DNA of 64,000 bases from contig JAPEIS010000001.1 of assembly GCA_029531795.1 (NCBI GenBank), positions 1,860,001-1,924,000 of the forward strand, in the 5' to 3' direction. Below are positions 1-11,235 of the stretch, piece after piece. This DNA comes from Sclerotinia nivalis. Lineage: Eukaryota > Ascomycota > Leotiomycetes > Helotiales > Sclerotiniaceae. Both the position numbers and the translations under genes were made by a program. How positions within the stretch are numbered: the stretch's first letter is position 1; every line of letters starts with the position of its first letter. The notes under the pieces are model-generated. The model saw only the letters and a program-made list of their open reading frames with translations. It was not told where the DNA came from and did not search any database.

Positions 1-173
1 CCAGATGCTCCAAGCCAGTGAGACAGTATCAGTCCCTCCCTTTCAGCCATCATTTTGTTCTAGGTAGGAATTTCATCGAACCTGATAGGTGCTGATCTTT
101 GTAGTCATTTATTTTCCGAACAAAGACAGGTCCCAGGCGACCTACATCGTCGCTAGGCGTATTGATGAGTTCG

Positions 174-638
174 TTATCGTTGACCATGACGAGTCCAGAG
201 TAATTGTTGTATTGAACAATCAGAAGCATGATGATGAACTCGACACCTGCGCCACTGACATGGTAAGTTGCAGCCATCCGTATCATGGTGTCCCATACAA
301 TTGCCGCAGATGAGTCTGGAGGTCCTATTCCGAGAAACAGGGGCTCTGGCCACTCCATTGCCAGGATTATTCATGACGTTGCGGGGAAGATCTGTAACGT
401 TCGTTTGTTCTCCGGGTTCATTGTTCAGGGGTAGCGGTTCAGCTTCTTGCATACCCTGTGGCTGGGATGACTGATTATGTTCCTGATTTGTGCTCTGTGT
501 CTCTGGCGTATTAATTTCTTCTTGAGATTGTGGTGCGATTGCTGGCCTTCCACCTTGAGGTTCATAATCAGACTGCAGTCGCCGATATATCGGGTGGAGC
601 CAATCTAAAGGACAATGTGATTGCGGGATGATGATCAA
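174..638 (-). CDS. hypothetical protein fragment with a CCHC-like zinc knuckle
   Basis: An open frame of about 154 codons runs to a stop at 174. The first in-frame ATG is at 452, so the 5' part must lie in an upstream exon or be lost. The middle is rich in Q, N, P and E and looks disordered. Near the end is a zinc-knuckle-like run: Cys111-x2-Cys114, His117/118, Cys123, Cys127, Cys132 (numbered from 638). A second frame (50-358, minus) overlaps its 3' end and also reads like protein, so an intron or a frameshift near 250-300 may join them; I could not fix the border. No family recognised. It could be a remnant. Confidence 0.35.
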   Translation of the reverse strand: MIIIPQSHCPLDWLHPIYRRLQSDYEPQGGRPAIAPQSQEEINTPETQSTNQEHNQSSQPQGMQEAEPLPLNNEPGEQTNVTDLPRNVMNNPGNGVARAPVSRNRTSRLICGNCMGHHDTDGCNLPCQWRRCRVHHHASDCSIQQLLWTRHGQR

Positions 639-1007
639 TGGATAATGTCGGCGTTATCTTTCAACCATACTTTCAGTATAGTAGTGCAGTATGCTGTAAG
701 AGAGAAAATCATCAAAAGTTTCAATAAGAAGCCGCATTGACAGTTATATCATATAAGTACTTGTGTATATTATTTGATTTATTGTTGAGTAACGCTTTAT
801 GGATACACCCAAAGTGACCTATATATGAATCATGATCTACTATCAAGTCCCAAGAACGATCATTTTACTTTAGCTGGCCTCAAAGACCATTAGCTACCAT
901 TCATTTACTTCATTCCTTAGGCTAAAAATGTTCAATGTTTCTCAAACATACACCCAGTTATTGGTTCAGCTTCCGCTTGGGGGAGCGCAGGATAGGTGCG
1001 CCCAAAA
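639..1007. other. intergenic, nothing recognised
   Basis: AT-rich sequence with no convincing open frame, repeat or RNA. Confidence 0.5.
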
Positions 1008-1325
1008 TCATCGATGAGCAGACCCGCCAGGTTTCGTAAAGCCTGTACTGACAGTTTGAGACCGATTTGCCCGCCGGGATGGTTTAACATCCGGTTTGGA
1101 ATGATTTTCACAAGATAATATAGCTAGCTCTAAGGTTTTGAAGCAATAGCGAATCATCTTTCGATCATTTTCAGTGGGAGTGATTGTGTTCCAATCGTTC
1201 CAGAAATCCTTAGGAGATGCAGTCTTTGAATCAAATTCCTTTCCCACTCTCAATAAAAAGAACCGAAACTGTCGCGAAGTAAGGTCAATGAACGCTGATA
1301 GAGGATACCCGGTAGTCTTGAACAT
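1008..1325 (-). CDS. hypothetical protein or gene fragment (105 aa)
   Basis: An ATG-initiated frame on the minus strand gives a 105-residue product with a balanced amino-acid mix (an FWNDWNTITP segment, then a basic tail), which looks more protein-like than chance frames nearby. No domain is recognised, no signal peptide is visible, and no splice partner could be fixed upstream. It may be the last exon or remnant of an older gene reaching towards 1560. Confidence 0.25.
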   Translation of the reverse strand: MFKTTGYPLSAFIDLTSRQFRFFLLRVGKEFDSKTASPKDFWNDWNTITPTENDRKMIRYCFKTLELAILSCENHSKPDVKPSRRANRSQTVSTGFTKPGGSAHR

Positions 1326-2342
1326 TGAGGTTAATATTCACGGTGGTCCGTGCACGTCTAAATTGATGCCAATGCTGAGTAAGCACCGTTAGACAACGAC
1401 CATCCCAACTACAAACAACTATGAAATAATGAAAGTCCCACCACCAATTCAACAATAGAAAGCCGCGTCTGGGCGAAAGATATTTGTATCGAAGATTGAA
1501 AACAGTTGACGTTATGTTCCAACGTTGACCTCCCACAGGAAAAACACACGATGCCTTCACGTTCTCATAACATCACTGACGATGTGCGGAGCTTTCGCCA
1601 ATATCCCAGCTCCATAATTATGCCAAACTGAGGTACTTGGCTCTCTTCTACTCTCATCAACAGCGTGGAACTCTGGATTCAACTATTCAACCATGCTCTT
1701 TTTATATAACTCGGGAACTTGATGCTGGAAGTGGTAGCGCAAAGCCGGTATCTCTTAGGGAGAAAACCAAGGGCATTGATCTTGTTACCAGCATTGGGGT
1801 CTGATCAAGACTTGACTCTGCGATGTGAGACTAACTTGAAATAATTTGAGATATGAAAACACTTGGTAATGCGACACTAATCTCTTTAGCATAAATTCAG
1901 TGAAGTGATATTGCATCCTTGCAGTGATTACTCCCTTAATTGGCTCGTTGGTAGCGTCAATTCCAATAATCGATCTTATATTGCACCATAGGTCATCCTA
2001 TGTATGCCCTAGGAGGCTGTCATTGTTTGTCTCTTATTCTGTTGTTTCGTTGTTGATGTGAAATGTGATTTGATCAATTGTTTTTTCTCCGTAACATGTA
2101 TCCAAGCATCAAAAAGCAAAGCGAGAGGAACTGTTGAAGACGTTGAGAAAGACTGGCCTGGAACAATGCATTTGTTTTGAAGCATCAGTGGACTTGAGGA
2201 TTGCACAATCAACTCTCGAAAATCGATCAAACTGGCCAGGCTGCGGGGGAACATATCGATCGGCAGCACCAATAGAGTGTCTAGAGGAAAAGATTATTAC
2301 CACGTGGAATTTGAGTGAATTGCGTGGTGCTCAAATTGAACT
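1326..2342. other. intergenic, nothing recognised
   Basis: No frame with protein character, no RNA gene and no repeat noticed before the repeat family starting at 2343. Confidence 0.45.
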
Positions 2343-3264
2343 GTTGCATATCTGGAAAATACTGAAGTTGGTGTAAGCACACTTGAGGGGCCAATAGCTT
2401 TGCGAGCGCAAACGATAATGATAGAAGGAACCCAAGAGACTGTCTTGAGCAAGAAATTATATTCTGAAGCTTCTTCATGTGGCGCTAGGGTGAATTACCT
2501 CTTTCTCATGTTGAATTGTTGCATATCTGAAAAGCCTTGAAGTTGATGTAATCAGTCTTAAGGAACCAATAGACTGCCGAGCGCAAATAATTAGTTACAA
2601 TCTGAAGTTTTTCCACGTGGGGCGAGAGTGAATTAAGTTGTACTCAACTTCTTTTGTTGCATATCTGGAAAACATTGAAATTGACGTCATGTTCATTATT
2701 GACCCAATGACTTTGCGAGCGCAAAAATTGAAGAGAGAAAGCCACAGACTAGCGGCGGGAGCTATCCGTAGTGCCACGGCACTTTAAATGGCAAGATCTG
2801 GAGATATTTGAGTTTGATTGGGCAGTGGTGGGTTGAGAAATATTTGGTTGCACATCTGAAAAACTGACCCTTGTTCAAAGTCCAAAAATCCAAAAAGCAC
2901 CAATAACTGAGCAAGCGCAAACGGGCCCAAGCTTTGCGCTCGTTCAACGGTTGGTTACTTCTAAAATCTAGATCTTTGGAATTCCAAGCTAGAGATTTGG
3001 AGATCTGGTGGATCTTAAGCCCCGTGCCGCTGTGGGTAGCCCATGCGTCTTGCATCTGCCTTCCCCGCGTTTCATGACCACTAAGGTCAATTTTCAGGAT
3101 TCTTAGATATGCAACAGTTCTTCTTTAATGCAGCATGGCGCCACAGAAAGTGAATAATATGGCGAATAAGGGGTTGAGGCACTTTTTTGGTTGCACATCT
3201 GAACAATTGACCCTTGCTCAACATCCAGAATAGAGAAAAGGACCAATAACTTTGCGAGCGCAAA
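2343..3264 (+). repeat. five direct copies of a ~70-74 bp repeat ending in a palindrome
   Basis: Copies lie at 2343-2412, 2519-2587, 2657-2725, 2848-2921 and 3191-3264. Each begins TTGCAYATCTG, has a variable middle, and ends CCAATARCTTTGCGAGCGCAAA or a close variant; the last 14 bases, TTTGCGAGCGCAAA, are an inverted repeat with AG at the centre. Copies 4 and 5 share a longer unit that continues into GGGCCCAAGCTTTG. Spacing is irregular (107-270 bp gaps), so this is a dispersed local family, not a strict tandem array. No open frame is associated. Confidence 0.8.
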
Positions 3265-3608
3265 GGGGCCCAAGCTTTGTGCTCATCAACTTGATAGTAA
3301 GACTTGGAGGATGGGGAGGAAGGTTGTTTGATGCAAGCGCACGTGATGAGAATCTTCTAGAGCGCGACTTCTCAATTCACCTTCCAACTCTTTCCCCTTC
3401 AACCCATGTTCAGCCTCGACAACAAACCTTGAGTTCAACTATTAACAAGCTACGAGGAAAAACATTATCTGAAGGCTGGATCCATATCCTGCGCAGTATT
3501 CTTTTACTATTGAGACTGGACGAGGTACTGGGTGTGATACGACTGTCACGATAAAAAATGGGACCGACTTAATGGAGCACACATGCGACTTTCGCGACCG
3601 ACGAAGAG
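3265..3608. other. intergenic, nothing recognised
   Basis: Follows the last palindrome repeat. A chance open frame covers part of it but has no protein-like features. Confidence 0.4.
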
Positions 3609-5070
3609 GTGGAATTAATCATTATGGATTCGACTTCGCAACAAATGGGGATATGGCTAGTGATGGATTTTGCGACAGATGAATTGATGAATAAGATGGG
3701 CTTTAATACGAATCGGGCGATTAATTTTTGGGGTGGACTTAATGGATTTCAGCTTTTCCGACAAGGACCGCCTGGATTTTATGGACTGGAAGGATACAAT
3801 GTGAGATTGATGATTAAGGAGATGGCTGACCCAATGAGCTTTAGTTCGATTTGAGCAACGTAAGTGAAGATGAACTGGATGGACGCGAGATTTGCAACGA
3901 AGATAATATGAATTTGACGCGCTTTTATACGACTATTATATGAGGTGGCAGAAGTGAAGATTGGATCGGTGGATCTGGATGAATTTGATGCGACTTCCTT
4001 GATTCAGGTGTAGAATATTTTGACGGACTTGAGGGGAATTTGAGCTCGACCACATTGGAAAGAACACTTCGCATCGATGATACTACTGGAGAAGACAAGG
4101 AAACGAGCACAAATTTGACTGTGGATTATACGCGTGCGATATTGGGATCTGAATATTGCGCTGTGCTGGCGAAAGTTCGAATGCGATGGGACGCTCGATG
4201 TTAGTGGTATTGGGGATTGAGAGAAGGAAAATCAAGGCGAGTTGAAGGGAACGGAACCGAATATTTCTCTCCGTTGATTTTTCAAGCTTGGCATGTGGAT
4301 GGGGCTAAAATTAAGTTTCGGTTGACTTCAGATTTGGAAATATGGTAAGTGTAAGAAATCACTATATGATCTAACAAGTCACGGTAATCTCTGTTTTCGA
4401 CTGTAGGAAATAGGAAGAACCTCGAAGAGCAATATAGGGACTGCACGAAAGCACTGCATCGGGATTGATTACTTGGAAGGACTGGTGGACTCCTTTCAGC
4501 CGCTTCCAGTTTATATTAATGGAGAATTGCTAGCTCTGTGCGGACAAGATTGATGGATAGTAACGGTGGATGGAGTGATGAGGCGACCACTGCGACGGAG
4601 ACCTAATTCTACGACTTTGAAGCCATATCATTCAATTGGACCGCTTGCTACTCGCTCTTGATATTGAGGATTCCGGTACACATCAAGGGGTTACTGATAG
4701 AGTCATTGCGGACTGAGTTTGACGTGTGCTATTCGAGGATCCGCTCTCTATACTACGAATTCGTTGCAGGTAATTTTCTGGGTGGTTTTGATCAATGGAA
4801 CGAATGTCACTGGCTTGGAAGTGCGAATGGAAATGACTTTTAGTATGAGGTCGAGTCGGCATCAAGATGGGGATAGCAGGCGCGCGGTGGTGAAGTAAAA
4901 CAAGAACCTCTGAACATGAATAAGATGGCTACGACGGTGATGGGCAAGAGCTCAATGACCATGAATACCGCATTAGCATGGCTTAAACGCATGGCATAGA
5001 GACCGTCTGATGGTTTCGAACCGAAGTTTTGGGCCTGGATTGATGACCTTGAATGGATTCGCGACACGCC
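3609..5070 (+). pseudogene. decayed coding region, unknown product
   Basis: The plus strand keeps protein-like stretches broken by stops and frame changes: an ATG frame from 3624 to 3854 (about 76 residues rich in Met, Phe, Gly), then pieces around 4260-4345 and 4400-4560. Between the last two is a well-formed intron candidate, GTAAGT at about 4346 to TGTAG at about 4407, with a TCTAAC branch site. The whole segment has a TGGATTTGA/GCGAC-biased composition unlike its flanks. I read it as an old gene with several disabling changes. It could also be a non-coding transcript. Confidence 0.25.
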
Positions 5071-6903
5071 TTGAAGTGGAACGGTATGAAAATATCGATT
5101 CGAAAATATCAGTGGAATGAGGTTATGTGGAAGTGGGACAAGAAAAAGGCGGCGTAGGAGGAGGAAAAGAGGAGGAACTGGGGAAAGTAAAGGGGGGGCG
5201 AAGAGGAGGCATGAGTTTCTTTGTGGGCAACCTGTAACAACAAAACATCATCCTGCTACGATACAAGATCACATTTAAAGAAGAGGGGCTCCTGCGCAGA
5301 AGGTAGCAGGTAGGTCTTGAATGCTGAATGCTGATATACTCAAATGCTAGGGCGAAATGTTGAAACTATTCGATATGATAAATATTTTGAACGACTCTAC
5401 CACGGAATGCAAAGGCTCCGATCCATAACGATTCGACAGCATCTTATGTGCGAGAGTCCTGCTGTTTCTTTAAAATAATTGAGCAATGGTGGGAGAAGAT
5501 AAATCGCGCCCTGAATAATGGCCCAGAAAACTAAGCCGCCACCGAGCTGGCCGGGACATGATTCCTTTCACATTGAGGATATATGCCATCTGCGACTTAC
5601 ACAAGACAGAAATCTTGTGCCCCATCGAGAAGAGTCCCTTGTTCGAGTCATCGGTCAATTTTAGACGGGCTCTTATGTTTAAAGCCGATTTTTCCGATGC
5701 CCGTGTCAAAGTAAGGAAGCGAAGTTGTTATCCATAGAAGTGCTGGATTTGAATATCATATCATCGAAAATGAAGAATCTCAATAAATAGTTCACCGAGT
5801 AGAATAATGGAGGCTATCCATTTTCAACTAAAGCTCTACTAGAATTCCGCGGTATCCACCACAACTTTTGAGGGCAGAGGCCGCTTGTTGTCCAACGGAT
5901 GTTAAGTAGTATATTACTAAGTGTTTTTAGGTAAACCCAGCCACTGTGAAGTGTCTAAGATATCCTACGGCACCGTAAGTTGGAACCAGATCTAGAACAA
6001 ATCACAGACCCCCAGCTTTGATTTGATATCGCGAAGATTAATGGCTAATTTTGAAACGGATAGATACCTGAAATGTGATCTTCCGAGTTCTACCTAGCCT
6101 TCCACCCTTGGAAGACCGTATCATCCACATTATTTGATCAAATACTGGGCCGCATTAATACGTGAGGTCTAACTTCTGCTCCCCAGCTGCAAATGGGATG
6201 TCACTAGCGTCAAACTGGTGAGGCATGGGAAGACTTTCTGAAAAGTGGATGTAAACAGACAGATGACGAGCAAATGAAAAATGATCTTGTTTGTTAACTC
6301 TTACAGAATCTTCGATTTCCTTCGTTTAACTAAACAAATCCTTCTTAAAGGTCGAAACCACAAAGTTGACTAAATCCAAGAGCTCACAAGTTTACGCATA
6401 CAATAAGGACCTTCTCTCAAACTCCGGATGAAAATCCATTTGATTATGACTAATTTGACGAACTAGCTACAGAAATAGCATCGGAGCCAGAATATGAGAT
6501 GATTATATCAACACTATCAATCCTTTCCCTCCCTGTCCCAAAAGCGGAGATTACAGCGCAGATCTTGTACATATAAAGACGAACAAGCTTGAAACATTTT
6601 ATTGCTTTCCATCACTGATTAAGGCTTAGAAATTGAAATATGGATTTGGCTTTCCTCCTCGGAGAGTCAAACTACGACTCAATGGCTTTTCTCACCAGAC
6701 CATGGACCAGACGAGGTTTAATCTGGCGATAGGCTAATTGAGGACAATCCAGTGTAGCTCCAGGTTCTTGTTCGAGGAACGCGACACGAGGTGGCGCAAT
6801 CTGAGTAGGGCGATGAACGCGAAACAGGGGAGCGTTGAATTTACACACGGCAGTTCTACATGTAAAACGGCATTCATGTTAAGATGTCTGTCTTTCACTA
6901 AAA
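5071..6903. other. intergenic, nothing recognised
   Basis: 1.8 kb without a convincing gene. Small open frames here lack protein-like composition or splice context. Confidence 0.45.
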
Positions 6904-7790
6904 TCATGACGCCTTTCGTATTTTCTTTGCAATATTCTCCCAGGCTTCCCCCTCCCTCACTCTTCCTGTTCCGCCATGAACTCCAAATAATCGTACAGCT
7001 TTCGGCATCCACCATTTCCTTGTGACATTAATCTTCTTCGTATCTCGAGAAAAGTTTCCCACTCCAAACCTTTGCTTTACGGCTTCCAATTCAGAAATTC
7101 CGAGCCTAGTCACTCTCGGTTTCCCTACAAAGTTCATCGTAGTAATATCGACTTGTGCATCTTTTGGTGGATTCTTTGAGTATCTCATCAACAAATCCCG
7201 CGAATTTCGAGCAAAGTTGGGTAATTTAAGGTGGATATAATTGACAAATGGCGATGTGATATATGCCACGAATATCATTGGTACAGCTCCAGATAATAGG
7301 ACTTGTAGTTAGATTAGTTACATGGAGCAAATAAAGATGCAAGAGCTTGTCGATGCAATTCAAACTCATAGAGTTTTACGCCAAACAAACTCGCAAGTAT
7401 TGACTTACCAGCAGGTGCCACCCATTCGGGCTCATCCTCCGCATAGTAATGTGCTGGTGCCACTACCAGGGTGAAGAATACAAATATAAAAATAGTTGTA
7501 ACTTTCAAACAGCCAAGAAACACAGTTCTTCCAGTTCCAGAATGATAGATGAGCAGTCGTTCGGGATATGCTATTTTGAATCAGTTTGGATAATTCTAAA
7601 TGGCACGAATGTACTGACCTGGTCTTTTGCTTGCATATTGTGGCGTTGCCACAGGTCGTGAAACTGCTGCTCGTGGAGTTTTGCCTTTGATAGCTTGACT
7701 GGCATGTCTGAAAGCACCAGCTCGAACACATGGAAATAACCTGTGGGTAGCAAACCCTCTAGGCGCCGATAATCGTGCAAGCAATATCAT
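6904..7790 (-). CDS. conserved fungal mitochondrial membrane protein (243 aa)
   Basis: Three exons, 7790-7619, 7570-7409 and 7301-6904, join in frame to 243 codons plus stop; introns are 48 and 107 nt. The start is the ATG at 7790. The first 57 residues are rich in Arg, Ala and Ser without acids, as in a mitochondrial presequence. Then comes a segment YPERLLIYHSGTGRTVFLG followed by a hydrophobic span, an AEDEPEW stretch, and a second hydrophobic span (SGAVPMIFVAYITSPFV). From memory this organisation resembles a conserved Pezizomycotina family of unknown function, loosely like TMEM70/TMEM186 inner-membrane proteins. The C-terminus is basic. The family assignment is inference; the exon structure is firm. 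Confidence 0.75.
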
Positions 7791-8189
7791 CACTGCTCCT
7801 GATCACGAGTATGCTCGAAATGGAAAATGCCGTGAACGAAAGAATTGGGAATCAAAAATCATTCAAACATTATTCCTTTTGTAGCCAAATGGCTGATCCA
7901 ATAACAAACCAGACCTTAATGGTTCGGCAATTCTGTTTATGATATTTATTATCAAAGTGGGATCCAACATAAAAATAAATTTGATATGATGATCCAAGCG
8001 CGCTAGCCGCCACGGGCCGCGCCGCGCGCTCGTGGTTACATATCTCGGGGTATCAGCCGAAACCTATGTAACAGATTACCGTTAGACTTCATGATCGAAA
8101 GGATCTGTTCATTCAACACTTGGAGGAACTATGATAATGAGAAATTTTGGCAGATAACAACGAAGGCGTTCGCCTTCCCACTCAGCATA
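7791..8189. other. intergenic region with a short GC-rich inverted-repeat island
   Basis: Lies between the divergent membrane-protein and glutaminyl-cyclase genes. Around 7997-8035 is a very GC-rich patch in AT-rich DNA. It contains AGCGCGC (7997-8003) matched by GCGCGCT (8024-8030), and CCACG (8010-8014) matched by CGTGG (8031-8035). It may be a shared promoter element. Confidence 0.4.
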
Positions 8190-9387
8190 ATGGTTTCGCA
8201 ACACCTCACAACTTTGGTTCTCTTGATTTGCATCATCTTGAGTATCAACGTCACGGCATACACACCTTTATCCGATGAGACATTTCACAGTCTTCCATCT
8301 GGAGGCGCAGATTTCGATATACATAACGGTGCCATTCTTTCACCAATTTTGATACCACGAGTTCCAGGAACTCCAGGAATTCAGGCCGTCCAAAGGCATT
8401 TTGTTGATTTCTTTACAACGCATCTTCCGGAATGGACAATTGAGTTCCAAAACTCGACTTCGAAGACTCCAATCACTGGTGACAAACAAGTACCATTCGT
8501 TAATATCATAATAACTCGCGACCCTCCTTGGGCAAAATCCGGAAATGTTGGAAGATTAGCCTTGGTTGCACATTACGATAGTAAACTTACGCCTACAGGA
8601 TTTATTGGCGCAACTGACAGCGCAGCTCCATGTGCAATGATTATCCATGCAGCTAGAAGTGTGGATCAAGCATTAACAAATAAATGGGCGGCAATGAAAA
8701 CGGCTGGAGATATTGGTTTGGAAGAAGAAAAGGGTGTTCAGATCTTGTTCCTCGACGGTGAAGAAGCATTCCTGAGTTGGACAAATGATGATTCTCTTTA
8801 CGGTGCAAGGTGAGAAGTTAGCCTCTGATGATTATACGCGTGATTCTAACTCATCCAGGTCATTGGCAGAAACATGGGAAACGACACCTCACGCAGCTAT
8901 GTCAAATTACAAAAACTCATTGGACTCGATTGACTTATTCCTTCTTCTCGATCTTCTCGGCCACGATACGCCAAACATTCCTTCATACTTTGAAACTACA
9001 CATTGGGCATACAAAAGTCTCGCGACCATTGAAAATCGCTTACGATCGCTTGGAATAGCCCAATCAAAAGTTAAGCACCATTTCCTACCCGATTTCGACC
9101 GGGCCTCCTTTTCTGGCGGGGGAGGTGTCCAGGATGATCATCTACCTTTCATGGCCCGTGGGGTGGAGATTTTACATATGATACCTTCCCCATTTCCAAG
9201 TGTTTGGCATCGTATTGAGGATGATGGTGATCATCTAGATATGCCAACAGTAGAGGATTGGGCCAAAATGGTAACCGCTTTTGTCGGAGAGTGGATGGAT
9301 CTAGAGGGTCATTTCCCATCGCAACCACAAGCGGAAGCACAGAAGGAAAAGAGAGATATCACTTCTCATAGAAAGACTGAACTGTGA
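8190..9387 (+). CDS. secreted/ER glutaminyl-peptide cyclotransferase (M28 fold)
   Basis: Converts N-terminal glutamine (or glutamate) of proteins to pyroglutamate in the secretory pathway. Exons 8190-8809 and 8859-9387; the 49-nt intron has a TTCTAAC branch site and restores the motif SLYGARSLAE. I chose the ATG at 8190, not the in-frame ATG at 8091, because it places a signal peptide at residues 1-22. Predicted 382 aa. Zinc ligands by family comparison: Asp143 (ATDSAAP), Glu191 (DGEEAF) and His324 (VWHRIED); catalytic candidates are Glu190 and Asp238 (LLLDLLG). The protein ends in KTEL, close to an ER-retrieval signal. However, its stop codon overlaps a good GTGAGT donor. Splicing from 9384 to 9451 would replace the last residue and add a short tail ending near 9505. 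Confidence 0.88.
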
Positions 9388-9505
9388 GTTGTTCATGGTC
9401 ATTTTAGTAGTTTTAAACTCGTGTTAATCTTATATTAGTAACTAAATTTAGGAATATTACCAATGGAGGGCCTTTGAGTCAAATTGAAACTTGCTTAAGC
9501 TGATG

Positions 9506-11235
9506 TCATTTGCAATATCCTTCTCGCCCTGAAAAAAAAAGAATGTGCTAATAACAGAGGCTCACGAAAGTCTCGTGAATTTCTTGTTCAAGCCGCAAAG
9601 TAGTGGAACTCATAAGTTCTTATACTTTTTGGACGCATGAGAATAATTGAGCTATACCCTGGTAAACCGTTTATTGAATAGTCTCATTCTCTGATCATAC
9701 ATGAAAAGGAATGGGAAAGAATACTTTACCCGCTCCTGATTACCTACATCACCTCTAATCATTGTTATCTGTGCTCAACTACTTCTTTATCTCCTCAATG
9801 CCCTTGAACGATATTACTTTTCTCAATTCTCCCTGTACCAAAAGCATAGCAAAAAGCTTATTGTGGACAAGAGCTGGCTTTGTTTCCCAAACCATGGCCG
9901 AAATTGTCTCAAAATTATTTATCCGCACTTGCACAGCACAATCGATCCTTCCAGCCTGCATGCGCCGCGAGTTCAAATAGTTCTTCGGTTTCTAGGCTTT
10001 TTAAAGCAGGCAACTGGCTTTATTGCTGGATACTGGGGGTTCGCTCGCGAAGTACCATCAGCATTCGTGATTCTCTTGCAGCTCAACAGCAGAAAAAAGA
10101 ATTTTGACGGATGGTATGAAAAGCTGAGATGGCCTCAGAGGTCCGAAGCAGACAATCCCGGGCCAGAGAATAAGTAGGCTTTTACATATGAGGCATTACT
10201 TCCTCAATTCCATGCCAATGACTTTAACGCAACATCAAAAACAAAGAGTTAGTAAGTAAAGGCTGCCGATAATTTTACGTCTCTGCTGAGCAGATTTGAG
10301 GAAACTCTCTTTTGAAAACCCATCTTTACCATCCACGGCTCCAAAGAATCACCTCGCCAAGGCAGCGGTTCAGAATCAACAATATTCCACCGAATTGGTC
10401 TACTTCTACTAACCTCCTCTTACTGATATGAATTCTACCAAGCTCGTTAATGGCAGAGGCATAAAGGAAGCAGGATCTGGCGAGAAGGTTCCAATAGATT
10501 TATGGACCAACTTTGTTTTAAAAACTGTGTAGCTGAACTTTTGGGGGCTATTGTTGACAGAAGTACCGATATCAATAGAAGGTAATTTTGACGGAGAGGT
10601 GCGTAGATTCCTCATAATGCTTGGAGGAGGGAAATATGGCGCAAAGACGCGGGAATATTTCGAGCCGTCGGAGGTATACTTTGGTGAGAAGAGTATAAGG
10701 TCGTGTGGTTTAACGATATATGGGATTTAATGATGATGGTGACGCGTTCTCTCTGGATATAGAAGGGCATACTATTTGTGGGTGTCCGTGGTGAGAATTC
10801 GATTTTATGCGTTTGAACTGCTGTTTTGGTCCGCACTGACTGGGCTTAGAATTGATGAGTTTTTCTGGATTTTGCATAGCGCTCTCAAAGATTTTTCTTG
10901 GCGGAACGTGAAATTTCGTATTCATAGAAGAATACCAGAGTCAATAGTTCTACTTTCCTTGCAGCAAAACATTATTCAAAATTTCATTCTCTGTACTTAT
11001 AAGTAGGGAAATCAACGATAAAAAACCCCGAAGTCCATGATTGGACCGAGATGAAGACAATATATACAAGCTAAGCGTGATTTCAAAATGATAACCTAGC
11101 TGGTTTCTTCCTGAGATTATCTCTCAGAAGATGACTCAGAAGAGCAGAAAACAAATTCCAGTCAATCCATGACCTGTGAGTCCCCATCAAAATATGACAA
11201 CGAACTCTCTAACTTCTAAAACCACAATCTATCAC
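9506..11235. other. intergenic, nothing recognised
   Basis: 1.7 kb between the cyclase and the GH28 gene. Open frames here lack an ATG or protein-like features. Confidence 0.5.

Noticed and set aside
2343..3264. CRISPR-like array
   Set aside because: Repeat copies are too long and diverged, spacing is irregular, and the genome is eukaryotic.
9863..10177. 104-codon plus frame
   Set aside because: No ATG at its start (GTG), no domain, no splice signals that support it.
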